From positions 1 to 64,000 of the forward strand of contig NZ_BJYS01000045.1 of assembly GCF_007991635.1 (NCBI RefSeq): 64,000 nucleotides of DNA, written 5' to 3'. The notes below the pieces were generated by a model. It was not told where the DNA came from, did no database searches, and was given only the letters and a program-made list of their open reading frames with translations. The stretch comes from Adhaeribacter aerolatus (GTDB lineage Bacteria > Bacteroidota > Bacteroidia > Cytophagales > Hymenobacteraceae). The position numbers and the translations under genes were made by a program. Positions 44,427 to 53,141 of this stretch are shown here, piece by piece (position 1 is the stretch's first letter; the number at the start of each line of letters is the position of its first letter).

Positions 44427-46304
44427 ATGCAAACTTCTTTAAAACTGGCAGGCGCCGCCTTGAACCAGACCCCGCTCGATTGGGAAAATAATCTCCAGAA
44501 TATTAAAACTGCCATCACCCAGGCGCAGCAACAGCAGGTAGATATATTGTGTTTACCCGAGCTTTGCATTACCGGGTACGGTTGCGAAGATTTGTTTTTA
44601 AGCCCTTGGCTGCCCGAAATGGCTTTCGGGAAATTACTCGAAGTAAAAGAATGGTGCAGTGGATTAACGGTTTGTGTGGGCTTACCCGTACGGGTGTTTG
44701 GCCAGGTCTTTAACACTGCCTGCGTTATCCGAAACCGCGAAATTATAGGGTTTACGGCCAAGCAATTTCTGGCCAACGATGGCGTACACTACGAGCCTCG
44801 CTGGTTTTCGTCGTGGCCGGCTAACGAAATCCTCGAATTTCAGATGGGCGGGCATACTTACCAAATCGGCGATATTGTGTACGAAGAGCAGGACGTAAAA
44901 TACGCTTTTGAAATTTGCGAAGATGCCTGGCGGCCCGATACCGACCGGCCGGCCGTTCGGCATTTAGAAAAAGGGGTGCAGTTAATAATCAACCCTAGTG
45001 CCAGCCACTTTGCCATGAGCAAAACGGATTTGCGCTATAAGCTGGTGCTGAATGCCTCTAAAAAATTTAACTGCGCTTATTTGTACGTAAACCTGCTGGG
45101 CAACGAGGCCGGCCGCATGATTTACGACGGCGAAATATTAATTGCCCAAAACGGTAACCTCGTGCTCCGGAATAATTTACTCAGCTTTAAACGGGTAGAT
45201 ATGGAAGCCGCCGCGGTAGATTTTATCAATCCTTTACCGCCGGCTGAGCAAATGGCTGGTTTAGGTGAAATTGACGAATCAAAAGAATTAATAGCGGCAT
45301 TGAGCCTGGCGTTGTTCGATTATTTGCGCAAGAGCCGGAGCCGGGGCTTTGTGTTATCGCTCAGCGGCGGCGCCGATTCTTCGATGTGCGCCGTAGCAGT
45401 AGTCGAAATGATCCGGCGGGCAATCTGCGAAATTGGCTTAGATGAATTTACGGACCGGCTGGGCTTTTTTAAACCAGAAGAAATTGCTGAACTTAAAAAC
45501 TTAGCGGAAGACGCTCAGGTAAAAGCGCTTTGCGGACGTTTGCTCATTTGTGCCTATCAGGCGTCCCGCAACTCTTCCGAAGATACTTTCCAATCGGCCG
45601 AAGGCCTGGCTAAAAGTTTGGGCGCTACTTTTTATAACTGGTTTATCGACGATGAAGTGGCTGGTTATACAAATAAAATCGAAAAATCTATCGGCCGTAA
45701 GCTGACCTGGGAAACCGACGACGTTACCTTGCAAAATATTCAGGCGCGCGTACGGGCCCCGGTTATCTGGATGCTGGCTAACTTAACCGGTTCCTTGCTT
45801 ATTTCTACCTCTAACCGCAGCGAAGCCGCTGTTGGTTACGCCACCATGGACGGTGACACGGCCGGAAGCATTTCGCCGCTGGCTGGCGTAGATAAAGCTT
45901 TTTTGCGGCAGTGGCTCGTATGGGCACAGCGTGAACTGGGTTACGAAGGCCTGCAGTACGTAAATAATTTGCAACCGACTGCTGAATTGCGCCCTGCTGA
46001 GCAAGCCCAAACCGATGAAAAAGATTTAATGCCTTACCCCATTTTAAACCAGATCGAACGGCACGCATTTTACGACCGCTTATCGCCGCAGCAGGTTTAT
46101 GAAAAAATGCGCGGCACCGAACCCGACGACTTACTGAAAATGCACATCCGTCGGTTTTATACCCTTTGGTCGCGGAACCAGTGGAAACGGGAACGCTATG
46201 CGCCCGCCTTTCACCTCGATGATTACAACCTGGACCCCCGGAGTTGGTTGCGCTTCCCGATATTAAGCGGCGGTTTTCAAGAAGAATTAGATTTTTTGAA
46301 GTAA
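44427..46304 (+). CDS. nadE: Glutamine-dependent NAD+ synthetase
   Basis: The final step of NAD synthesis: amidation of nicotinate adenine dinucleotide with ammonia from glutamine. From the ATG at 44427 there are 625 residues; the longer frame from 44379 adds 16 residues without family support. The N-terminal nitrilase-like glutaminase domain (about 1-270) has PELCITGYGCEDLF with the glutamate, a lysine in the FTAKQFL region, and YAFEICEDAW with the nucleophile cysteine. The C-terminal synthetase domain has the P-loop LSLSGGADSSM near 327 and STSNRSEAAVGYATMDGDTAG. pncB of the same pathway is 9 kb away. Confidence 0.96.
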   Translation: MQTSLKLAGAALNQTPLDWENNLQNIKTAITQAQQQQVDILCLPELCITGYGCEDLFLSPWLPEMAFGKLLEVKEWCSGLTVCVGLPVRVFGQVFNTACVIRNREIIGFTAKQFLANDGVHYEPRWFSSWPANEILEFQMGGHTYQIGDIVYEEQDVKYAFEICEDAWRPDTDRPAVRHLEKGVQLIINPSASHFAMSKTDLRYKLVLNASKKFNCAYLYVNLLGNEAGRMIYDGEILIAQNGNLVLRNNLLSFKRVDMEAAAVDFINPLPPAEQMAGLGEIDESKELIAALSLALFDYLRKSRSRGFVLSLSGGADSSMCAVAVVEMIRRAICEIGLDEFTDRLGFFKPEEIAELKNLAEDAQVKALCGRLLICAYQASRNSSEDTFQSAEGLAKSLGATFYNWFIDDEVAGYTNKIEKSIGRKLTWETDDVTLQNIQARVRAPVIWMLANLTGSLLISTSNRSEAAVGYATMDGDTAGSISPLAGVDKAFLRQWLVWAQRELGYEGLQYVNNLQPTAELRPAEQAQTDEKDLMPYPILNQIERHAFYDRLSPQQVYEKMRGTEPDDLLKMHIRRFYTLWSRNQWKRERYAPAFHLDDYNLDPRSWLRFPILSGGFQEELDFLK

Positions 46305-46327
46305 ATAGCTAAAATTATATGTTAAGT

Positions 46328-46366
46328 ACAGACAAAGCCCTTATCTGAGATGGGGGCTTTGTCTGT
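46328..46366 (+). terminator. Rho-independent terminator of nadE
   Basis: ACAGACAAAGCCC at 46328-46340 pairs with GGGCTTTGTCTGT at 46354-46366, 13 bp, followed by TTAT. It separates nadE from lgt. Confidence 0.8.
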
Positions 46367-46383
46367 TTATAAAAAGGCAGTTG

Positions 46384-46413
46384 TTGTGTACTCCCTACAA
46401 AATCGTAATTTTG
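46384..46413 (+). promoter_or_regulatory. Promoter of lgt
   Basis: TTG at 46384-46386 and TAATTTTG at 46406-46413 (perfect TAnnTTTG) are 19 bp apart, 18 bp before the ATG at 46432. This supports that start over the upstream frame start at 46381, which would lie inside the promoter. Confidence 0.7.
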
Positions 46414-46431
46414 GTTTTTACACAATTAACT

Positions 46432-47316
46432 ATGGCTGTTCTAAATTATATTACCTGGGACGTATCTGACGAAATCTTTCGCTTTACGCTGCCAATTTTT
46501 GGCAGTGTGGCCCTGCGTTGGTACGGGTTGCTTTTTGCGTTAGGCTTTGTTTTCGGACAAATAATATTAACCCGCATTTATAAAGCCGAAGGCGTCCGGG
46601 AGAAATGGGTAGACGTAATTACACTGTATATGATTGTGGGTACCGTTGTGGGTGCCCGCCTGGGCCACTGTTTGTTTTACGAACCTGAAGTATATCTAAA
46701 AGATCCCATCCGGATTTTAAAAATATGGGAGGGAGGCTTGGCCAGTCATGGCGCTACCGTGGGTATATTATTAGCGCTTTACCTGTACGCCCGAAAATAT
46801 AAGTTTGATTATTTGTGGGTACTGGACCGCATTGTAATTGTGGTGGCATTGGGCGGCGCTTTGATCCGGTTGGGCAATTTGTTTAATTCCGAAATAGTAG
46901 GCAAGGCCACCGATGTACCCTGGGCTTTTATATTCGTCCGTAATTTCGAATTCCCGCAGGTGCCCCGGCATCCGGCCCAGCTTTACGAATCCATTTCCAG
47001 CTTTTTGTTATTCTTAGGGCTTTATTTCCTCTGGAGCCGGTTAAAAGCCGCTACCCCGCGCGGCCGTATATTCGGGTTGTTTGTATTCATTTTATTTACC
47101 CTGCGGCTCCTTTACGAGTTCCTGAAAGAAAACCAGGTAGATAAAGAAGACTTCTTACTCCAAACCATTGGGCTGAACATTGGGCAGTTATTGAGTGTGC
47201 CGCTAATAATTATAGGCTTAATTGTGCTGATTCGTTCGTATACCCACCCGGTAGTGCCGGAGATAAATCCCTACGACCCCGATGAAGTAAAAGCAAATAC
47301 CAAAGTGAAAAAGTAA
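46432..47316 (+). CDS. lgt: Prolipoprotein diacylglyceryl transferase
   Basis: Lgt adds diacylglycerol from phosphatidylglycerol to the lipobox cysteine of prelipoproteins. The 294-residue inner-membrane protein has about seven helices. It has the motif ARLGHCLFYEPEVY near 75, GGLASHGATVG near 102 with the catalytic-region histidine, the signature LIRLGNLFNSEIVG near 143 with its arginine, RHPAQLYES near 185 and LRLLYEFLKENQ near 224. The ATG at 46432 follows a perfect promoter by 18 bp. Its substrates would include the lipoprotein encoded at 18671-19144. Confidence 0.96.
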   Translation: MAVLNYITWDVSDEIFRFTLPIFGSVALRWYGLLFALGFVFGQIILTRIYKAEGVREKWVDVITLYMIVGTVVGARLGHCLFYEPEVYLKDPIRILKIWEGGLASHGATVGILLALYLYARKYKFDYLWVLDRIVIVVALGGALIRLGNLFNSEIVGKATDVPWAFIFVRNFEFPQVPRHPAQLYESISSFLLFLGLYFLWSRLKAATPRGRIFGLFVFILFTLRLLYEFLKENQVDKEDFLLQTIGLNIGQLLSVPLIIIGLIVLIRSYTHPVVPEINPYDPDEVKANTKVKK

Positions 47317-47965
47317 ACAACCGGTAAATACCGGAACCATAGCATTATTTTAGACAAATCCTGCTCTGAGAGCTTTTTTACCTATATTTCAAATCAGTAT
47401 CTAAAAATACCGGTTCTGAAAAATTACAGGTAAGAATAAGCCTTCGAAGCAGGATTTTTAGTGCCTGGCAACAAAGAAAATGTTTGCTTCGCTTTATTAA
47501 TTTAACTAAAGCCGTTTAGAAGTTCAAAAGCTGGTAAAAACTGCGGCCATTGGTAGTGTTTTCACCAGTGACTAATCCGCCAGAAATATTAAAATAGGCC
47601 CTGAGAACACCATTGAGGACGTTAGGTTTTGATAGAATCATAAATACAGAACAGCCACCATCACGGCCGACATAATTTCTAAATAGAATACACCTATTAT
47701 TGGAGGAATATTCTTAATATAAGATAATGATTTCTGCCAGTTCATGCGATAACCAACCAAAGTATAAATGCTTTTTCAGTTGGTTTTAAGCTTAACTATC
47801 CGTTAAAATTGTAAATAATCTTCAACGGACAAAGACTATTTACCAAAGCAATAGGCAGCATATTCTGGAGCCTTGTTTTCACTTTTGGATTAAGTAAATA
47901 ATTCTTTAAATTGAAAGCTTCATCATTTTTGCTTTCGATTACAGGAATATTAATTGTCCAGGTAA
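47317..47965. other. 649-bp intergenic region
   Basis: The region between lgt and the GH127-like gene holds a possible gene remnant on the minus strand (47516-47713, see separate entry). There is also a long-range inverted pair (AAATCCTGCT near 47357 and AGCAGGATTT near 47450) around about 85 nt. No intact gene or clear promoter was found in the rest. Confidence 0.4.
47516..47713 (-). pseudogene. Possible C-terminal gene remnant
   Basis: On the minus strand a 65-codon frame between two stops encodes a protein-like C-terminus (GVLRAYFNISGGLVTGENT, then GRSFYQLLNF). It contains an ATG at 47639-47641 that would give only 41 residues. A second protein-like stretch (LVGYRMNWQKSLSYIKNIPP) occurs just upstream in another frame, about 47645-47770. 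Together they suggest a frameshifted, decayed gene tail. I do not recognise the family, and chance is not excluded. Confidence 0.22.
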
Positions 47966-50020
47966 ATGAACAAAAAGTTAATCATTTCTTCTTTAGCCGT
48001 TTTCTTCATAACTTCTTTTAAACCCGCCAAGCAGGGAGTGGTTCAACCGCCGCAATCTGCTGCGGGCTATGTAACGCCGGCTTATACCCCGTTGCCTTTA
48101 GGCAGTGTTAAACCAAAAGGCTGGCTGCTGAATCAGTTGCAAATAATGCGCAATGGCACTACCGGGCATTTAGACGAGGTGCACGAAAAAATTAGAAAAG
48201 ACAATGGTTGGCTGGGAGGCAAAGGCGACAATTGGGAAGAAACGCCTTACTGGCTGGACGGAGCGGTGCCACTGGCTTATTTACTGGACGATAAGCAACT
48301 CCAAACTAAAGTATTAAAATATATTAACTGGACGCTCGATAACCAGCGCCCTTCCGGCTATTTTGGACCGATTACCAAAGCCGAACGGGAGCAAGGCATC
48401 CAGGTTGCGGCCGAAAACTGTAGCCAGGGCGAAGATTGGTGGCCCAAAATGGTGATGCTGAAAGCCATCCGGCAGTATTACACGGCTACCCAGGACCGGC
48501 GTGTTATTCCGTTCATGACCAAGTATTTTAATTACCAGTTAAAATCCTTGCAGCAATGCCCCATTGGCAAGTGGACTGAATGGGCCGCCTCCCGCGGAAC
48601 CGATAACGTTATGCTGGCACAGTGGCTGTACGGCATTACGAAAGAACCCTCCTTGCTGGAATTGGCTAACTTAATAGAGTCGCAGTCTTTTCCGTGGAGT
48701 ACCTGGCTGGGTAACCGCGATTGGGTAATTGGGGCAGCCGCGCAGCAAAATGGTGATCACTGGATGCGCCGGCACGCCGTAAACGTAGGCATGGCCCTGA
48801 AAGCACCGGCTATTAATTACCAACGCACCGGCGACCAGCAATATTTAAAATCGTTAAATACCGGCTGGAACGATCTGATGCAGCTGCACGGATTGCCGAT
48901 GGGAATATTTTCGGGCGATGAAGATTTACACGGCAACGACCCTACCCAGGGCACGGAACTTTGCGCCATTGTGGAAGCCATGTATTCGCTGGAAGAAATA
49001 TTAGGCATCACCGGCGACATGCAGTACGCCGATGCCTTAGAACGCATGACCTTTAATGCATTGCCACCCCAAACCACCGACGATTACAATGCCAAGCAAT
49101 ATTTTCAGATAGCCAACCAGGTGCAAGTAAAACGTGGGGTATTTAACTTCTCGCTGCCGTTTAGCCGCGAAATGAACAACGTGTACGGTATGCGGAGCGG
49201 GTATACTTGTTGTTTGGCCAATATGCACCAGGGCTGGACTAAATTTACTCAGCACTTGTGGTACGCGACTCCGGATAACGGATTGGCTGCACTGGCTTAC
49301 AGTCCCAATGTAGTAAAAGCCAAGGTAGGTAAAGCCAACACCGAAGTAACCATAAATGAGGTAACGGATTATCCGTTTGGCGATGTCGTTAATTTCCAAA
49401 TCACGACTAAGCAGGCAGTTGCTTTTCCGCTGCAGTTACGGGTGCCCAATTGGTGCCAGGAAGCAACGGTGCTAATAAACGGGGAGAAATTAAGCACCGA
49501 AAAAGGTAAACGGTTAATTACCGTAAACCGCACCTGGAAAAATAAAGACAAAATGACCCTGCAGTTACCCATGCCGTTGACAACCTCTAATTGGGGCCGC
49601 AACTCGCGGGCAGTAGAAAGAGGCCCCTTGGTGTACGCCTTAAAGCTGGAAGAAAAATGGGAAAAAGGCACCGACGAAAAAGAAGGTGATTATTTTAGCG
49701 TTTACCCGAAGGGCGACTGGAATTACGGCCTGCTGGAAACGATTGTAAAAGAACCGGTTCAGAACCTGGAAGTGAAAGTAGTGCAGCCGGTTACAGATAA
49801 ATTTATCTGGAATATTCAGCATGCGCCTATTCAAATTACTACTTCGGCCCGCAAAATACCCGAATGGCGCATTGTAAATGATGTGGCTCCCCAGCCGGTA
49901 ACCGATAGAACCGGTATTTTTAGAGGCGAAGTGCAGAAAGAAGTAGAAAAAATTACCCTGGTGCCTTTTGGCTGCACCAAAGTGCGAGTAGTGGCTTTTC
50001 CGGTAGTGCCGGCTAAATAA
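47966..50020 (+). CDS. Secreted GH127-like beta-L-arabinofuranosidase family enzyme
   Basis: A 684-residue protein with a signal peptide (about 1-18) and an alpha/alpha-barrel of the GH127 (DUF1680) family, starting TPLPLGSVKPKGWLLNQLQ. In Bifidobacterium HypBA1 a zinc site is formed by E338, C340, C417 and C418, with C417 as nucleophile. Here E331-x-C333 (TELCAIVEAM) and C415-C416 (YTCCLANMH) occupy equivalent places, and E319 (GDED) is a candidate acid/base. The C-terminal beta domains follow from about 440. The predicted activity is on L-arabinofuranosides or a similar furanoside; the true sugar is open. A secreted tandem-domain protein gene follows by 67 bp. Confidence 0.85.
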   Translation: MNKKLIISSLAVFFITSFKPAKQGVVQPPQSAAGYVTPAYTPLPLGSVKPKGWLLNQLQIMRNGTTGHLDEVHEKIRKDNGWLGGKGDNWEETPYWLDGAVPLAYLLDDKQLQTKVLKYINWTLDNQRPSGYFGPITKAEREQGIQVAAENCSQGEDWWPKMVMLKAIRQYYTATQDRRVIPFMTKYFNYQLKSLQQCPIGKWTEWAASRGTDNVMLAQWLYGITKEPSLLELANLIESQSFPWSTWLGNRDWVIGAAAQQNGDHWMRRHAVNVGMALKAPAINYQRTGDQQYLKSLNTGWNDLMQLHGLPMGIFSGDEDLHGNDPTQGTELCAIVEAMYSLEEILGITGDMQYADALERMTFNALPPQTTDDYNAKQYFQIANQVQVKRGVFNFSLPFSREMNNVYGMRSGYTCCLANMHQGWTKFTQHLWYATPDNGLAALAYSPNVVKAKVGKANTEVTINEVTDYPFGDVVNFQITTKQAVAFPLQLRVPNWCQEATVLINGEKLSTEKGKRLITVNRTWKNKDKMTLQLPMPLTTSNWGRNSRAVERGPLVYALKLEEKWEKGTDEKEGDYFSVYPKGDWNYGLLETIVKEPVQNLEVKVVQPVTDKFIWNIQHAPIQITTSARKIPEWRIVNDVAPQPVTDRTGIFRGEVQKEVEKITLVPFGCTKVRVVAFPVVPAK

Positions 50021-50087
50021 ATATTTTCGAAATGAATTTTATGGTAAGTACTTAGCTGATTTATTTAACCGTTTAACCTGTAAACAC

Positions 50088-50903
50088 ATGAAAGTAAACC
50101 AAAAGATAAATCTTTTTCCACTGGGGTTTCTAGTTTTAGTTTTATTAAGCGCAAGCGCCTTCAGCTTTCGTTTTGAACAATCCAAAACGATTATAAGTAG
50201 TAAAAAACAGCAACCCGGCAATGCAACTGCTAAAATCCTGACGGGTGCCTGGCGGCTGGTAAAAACCTCTGACCCTGCCCGAACGGCACCCAACGTGGTG
50301 AAAATAATGGTTGATGGGCATTTTACGGCGGCCGACTATAACCTGAAAGATAAAGCTTATATTGGGGCCCAGGGCGGTACCTACACCTTAAATAATGGCC
50401 GTTATACCGAAAACCTGGAATATTTCACCACCGATTCTACGAAAGTAGGTACCAACTTGGCTTATAATTTAAGTGCCAAAGGCAACACCCTGCAACTTAC
50501 CCGAACCCAGAATGGCCAAAACATAACCGAAACCTGGGAGCGAATAGATGCGGGCGGTAGTGCTTTAACCGGCGCCTGGCGCATCCGCGAACGCGAAACC
50601 CAGCCTGGGCAAATGTCGGTTATGCAGCGTGGACCCCGCAAAACCATTAAATGGCTGTCGGGGAAGCGGTTTCAGTGGGCGGCTATTAACACCGAAACAA
50701 AGCAGTTTTTTGGTACCGGCGGCGGTACTTATACCCTTAAGGACGGTAAGTACACCGAAAATATCGAGTTCTTCTCCCGCGATTCAAAACGGGTGGGCAT
50801 GAGCATTTCTTTTGATTACGAAGTGAAAAACGGCGACTGGCACCACCGTGGCCTGAGCACTACCGGCAATAAAATCTACGAAATCTGGGCGAAGGAAAAA
50901 TAG
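50088..50903 (+). CDS. Secreted protein with two tandem lipocalin-like domains
   Basis: The 271-residue protein has an N-terminal hydrophobic export signal (about 11-27) and two clearly related halves. About residues 45-145 run LTGAWRLVKTSD, then GGTYTLNNGRYTENLEYF, then ITETWERI. About residues 163-270 run LTGAWRIRERET, then GGTYTLKDGKYTENIEFF, then KIYEIWAKEK. The halves match strongly in their middle third, indicating internal duplication of a small beta-barrel-like domain. No catalytic residue pattern is evident. It follows the GH127-like gene by 67 bp on the same strand and is probably in its operon. Its role is unknown; a binding or accessory part is possible. Confidence 0.75.
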   Translation: MKVNQKINLFPLGFLVLVLLSASAFSFRFEQSKTIISSKKQQPGNATAKILTGAWRLVKTSDPARTAPNVVKIMVDGHFTAADYNLKDKAYIGAQGGTYTLNNGRYTENLEYFTTDSTKVGTNLAYNLSAKGNTLQLTRTQNGQNITETWERIDAGGSALTGAWRIRERETQPGQMSVMQRGPRKTIKWLSGKRFQWAAINTETKQFFGTGGGTYTLKDGKYTENIEFFSRDSKRVGMSISFDYEVKNGDWHHRGLSTTGNKIYEIWAKEK

Positions 50904-50994
50904 ATAGACATCTGTTTATATGCTTTTGTTTTTAGGCAAAAAGCTGAAATTCAAAAAGGATATTTAAGATAAGTAAATCATACCGATATTAAAT

Positions 50995-51891
50995 TTATAG
51001 ATTATAGCGGTACATTTGGCCGTTTTCGTTGGTAATAACCACTGTCTTATTGCCGGTGAAAACGGCAGCTTCGGTTTGTCCTACTTTCCCAAGATTTAAG
51101 GTTTGCATCTCTCCGCTGAAGAACTGCCCTTTGCAGGAAGGATGAAACAAATGAATTTTTCCCTTGCTTAAAAGTAGGAGTGTTTTGCCGTCAGGGCTAA
51201 TGTCGGCGGCTGTCACGGGTAGGTTTACATCATGCTTTTCGATTAATTTCGCTTCGTAATCGCCAGGTTGATCGGGAAGTTCGTATAACTTGGCCAGCAC
51301 GCCATCCTCCCGGTCTTTTGTAACCAGGTGCAATTTATTTTGGTGCCAAAAAAGGGCCTCACAATCAAATTCGTAATGCGTTTTATCCGCGGTGCCATTC
51401 TTCCGGTCGGCATACTCAAAGTTTATTTCCGCCAGTTTCTCAGGGTTTTGCGGGTTTAGCTTATAAATTCTTAACCTTAATCGTTTATTGCTGTTATTGC
51501 CGGTATCGCTAATGTAAATATTGCCTTTGTCGTCGCGGGTTAAATCTTCCCAATCAATATTTTCGGCATTACTTAAATTAATAGTAGCCAGCAGGTTTCC
51601 TTTATCGTCTATTTTATAAAGCGTGGCCGGGTTGTTTGCGTCGTTGTGGGTGTAAAACGTACCAAGTTGGCCGCCTTCTTCTATACCCGAACTTTCTTTA
51701 ATTTCTTTTGGCAAGTCGGCTATTTTAACAGCTAGATTTTCATTTAATTTATTAACAGAAGCAGTGTTTGCCGGAGCGGTGGTTGCTAAAGGAATGGGTG
51801 AGGAAGTTTCAAAAGCAGACTGTCCGTTAAAACCATACAGTACAACCGAACAGAAAATCAGAGCTAAAAAAATCTTAAAAATTAAGCGCAT
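50995..51891 (-). CDS. Secreted beta-propeller-like protein
   Basis: The 298-residue protein has a signal peptide or anchor (about 4-22), a low-complexity alanine/threonine/proline linker (about 30-50), then a propeller-like domain with ESSGIEEGGQLGTFYTHNDANNPATLYKID, DWEDLTRDDKGNIYISDTGNN and RLRIYKLNPQNPE. This ESSG/HND/DWED/DTGNN set recurs in secreted proteins of Bacteroidota, often annotated only as hypothetical. No enzymatic function is known to me. It is monocistronic, convergent with the tandem-domain gene. Confidence 0.75.
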   Translation of the reverse strand: MRLIFKIFLALIFCSVVLYGFNGQSAFETSSPIPLATTAPANTASVNKLNENLAVKIADLPKEIKESSGIEEGGQLGTFYTHNDANNPATLYKIDDKGNLLATINLSNAENIDWEDLTRDDKGNIYISDTGNNSNKRLRLRIYKLNPQNPEKLAEINFEYADRKNGTADKTHYEFDCEALFWHQNKLHLVTKDREDGVLAKLYELPDQPGDYEAKLIEKHDVNLPVTAADISPDGKTLLLLSKGKIHLFHPSCKGQFFSGEMQTLNLGKVGQTEAAVFTGNKTVVITNENGQMYRYNL

Positions 51892-52010
51892 ACCCGTTCT
51901 TCTGAATTTAACGTCAACCTGAACGCTGATTATTATTTTTAGAAGAATTAAAACGTAAAAGCGAGCGGTAGGTTTAGAAAAATAGTACTAAACTACTTTA
52001 ACGCATTGGC

Positions 52011-52232
52011 TCAGGGTACCGGGTCGTAGCCACTGCCACCCCACGGATGACACCGCCCCAAGCGCTTTAAAGCCAGCCATCCACCCCGCAACGGACCGTG
52101 TTTGGTAACCGCTTCAGCCGCATATTGCGAGCACGTGGGGGTAAACCGGCAGCTAGGTGGCTTTAGCGGGGAAATCAGCCGTTGGTACACCCAGATTAAA
52201 CCAAGCAAAAATTGTTTAAAGAGCTGTTGCAT
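52011..52232 (-). CDS. yidD: Membrane protein insertion efficiency factor
   Basis: The 73-residue YidD protein has an N-terminal amphipathic helix ([20 protein letters not shown]) and the three-cysteine region [15 protein letters not shown], followed by [18 protein letters not shown], which is nearly invariant in the family. It assists YidC-dependent insertion of inner-membrane proteins. The usual neighbours rpmH, rnpA and yidC are absent here; in Bacteroidota yidD is often found elsewhere. Confidence 0.95.
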   Translation of the reverse strand: MQQLFKQFLLGLIWVYQRLISPLKPPSCRFTPTCSQYAAEAVTKHGPLRGGWLALKRLGRCHPWGGSGYDPVP

Positions 52233-52319
52233 AACTGAATCGGTGATGGCTTTAATACGTAAATAGCTCTGGTAACGGGGCGAATTTAAGATCTAAATCA
52301 GCAATACTTAGGTGAGTCT

Positions 52320-53135
52320 ATGAAATATAAAATTCCGCTGCTGCTCTCTTTTGTATTATTCTTGTCTTCTGCCCAGGCGGATAATTACCCGAATCCTGCC
52401 GGTGCCCGGACCAACGGGTTGGCGGGCGTAGCCGTTACACTGGCCGATGTGTGGGCCGTTAGTAACAATATTGCCGGTATCACCGCTCTGAAAAAACCAG
52501 CCGCCGGCGTTTATGCCGAAAATCGTTTTAACTTAAAAGCCCTGAGTACGGTTACCCTGCAGGGTGTTTATCCTATCGCCAAACAAGGTGCTTTGGGCAT
52601 TGAGTTGATGCGGTTTGGGGATAAACTTTACAACGAGCAAAAACTAGGACTGGGCTATGCCCATCGCATTGGGCCGGTAAGTTTAGGCTTAAAAGCAACC
52701 TTGCTGCAGTTACACCTGGAGCAGTTGGGAAGCCGCCGGGCCGTGGCTTTGTCGTTTGGTGGCCAATCCGAAATAATACCCAAACTCACCTTCGGGGCCC
52801 ATATTTTTAACTTCAACCAGGCCAAACTGGCCAGCTACCAAAACGAGCGATTCCCAACTGTTATGCAGGCGGGCCTGGCTTATCAACCCAGTGCTAAATT
52901 GCTCTTAAGCCTCGAAACCGAAAAAGACCTGGAACACGCTGCTGATTTAAAAGGTGGCTTAGAATATAAACCAATAACCCAATTAGCCTTACGCACAGGC
53001 TTTTCTACAGCCCGGCAAGCCGCTACAGCTGGTGTTGGATTTGTAAGCCGGCAATTCAGCATCGATTATGCCTTGGGCAGTCATTCGGTTTTAGGTATCA
53101 GCAATCATCTTTCCATATCATTTGGGTTTGAATAA
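52320..53135 (+). CDS. Outer-membrane beta-barrel protein, PorV/PorQ-like
   Basis: A 271-residue protein with a signal peptide (about 1-20, cleaved after AQA) and a FadL-like small barrel. It begins with NPAGARTNGLAGVAVTLADVWAVSNNIAGI, the pattern in which PorV/PorQ-type proteins place their N-terminal plug, and ends with aromatic-terminated strand ISNHLSISFGFE. Proteins of this group serve as shuttles or pores in the outer membrane, some in type IX secretion. It lies 6 bp before the helix-hairpin-helix barrel gene, so the two form one transcript. No specific role can be assigned. Confidence 0.8.
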   Translation: MKYKIPLLLSFVLFLSSAQADNYPNPAGARTNGLAGVAVTLADVWAVSNNIAGITALKKPAAGVYAENRFNLKALSTVTLQGVYPIAKQGALGIELMRFGDKLYNEQKLGLGYAHRIGPVSLGLKATLLQLHLEQLGSRRAVALSFGGQSEIIPKLTFGAHIFNFNQAKLASYQNERFPTVMQAGLAYQPSAKLLLSLETEKDLEHAADLKGGLEYKPITQLALRTGFSTARQAATAGVGFVSRQFSIDYALGSHSVLGISNHLSISFGFE

Positions 53136-53141
53136 AGGCTT

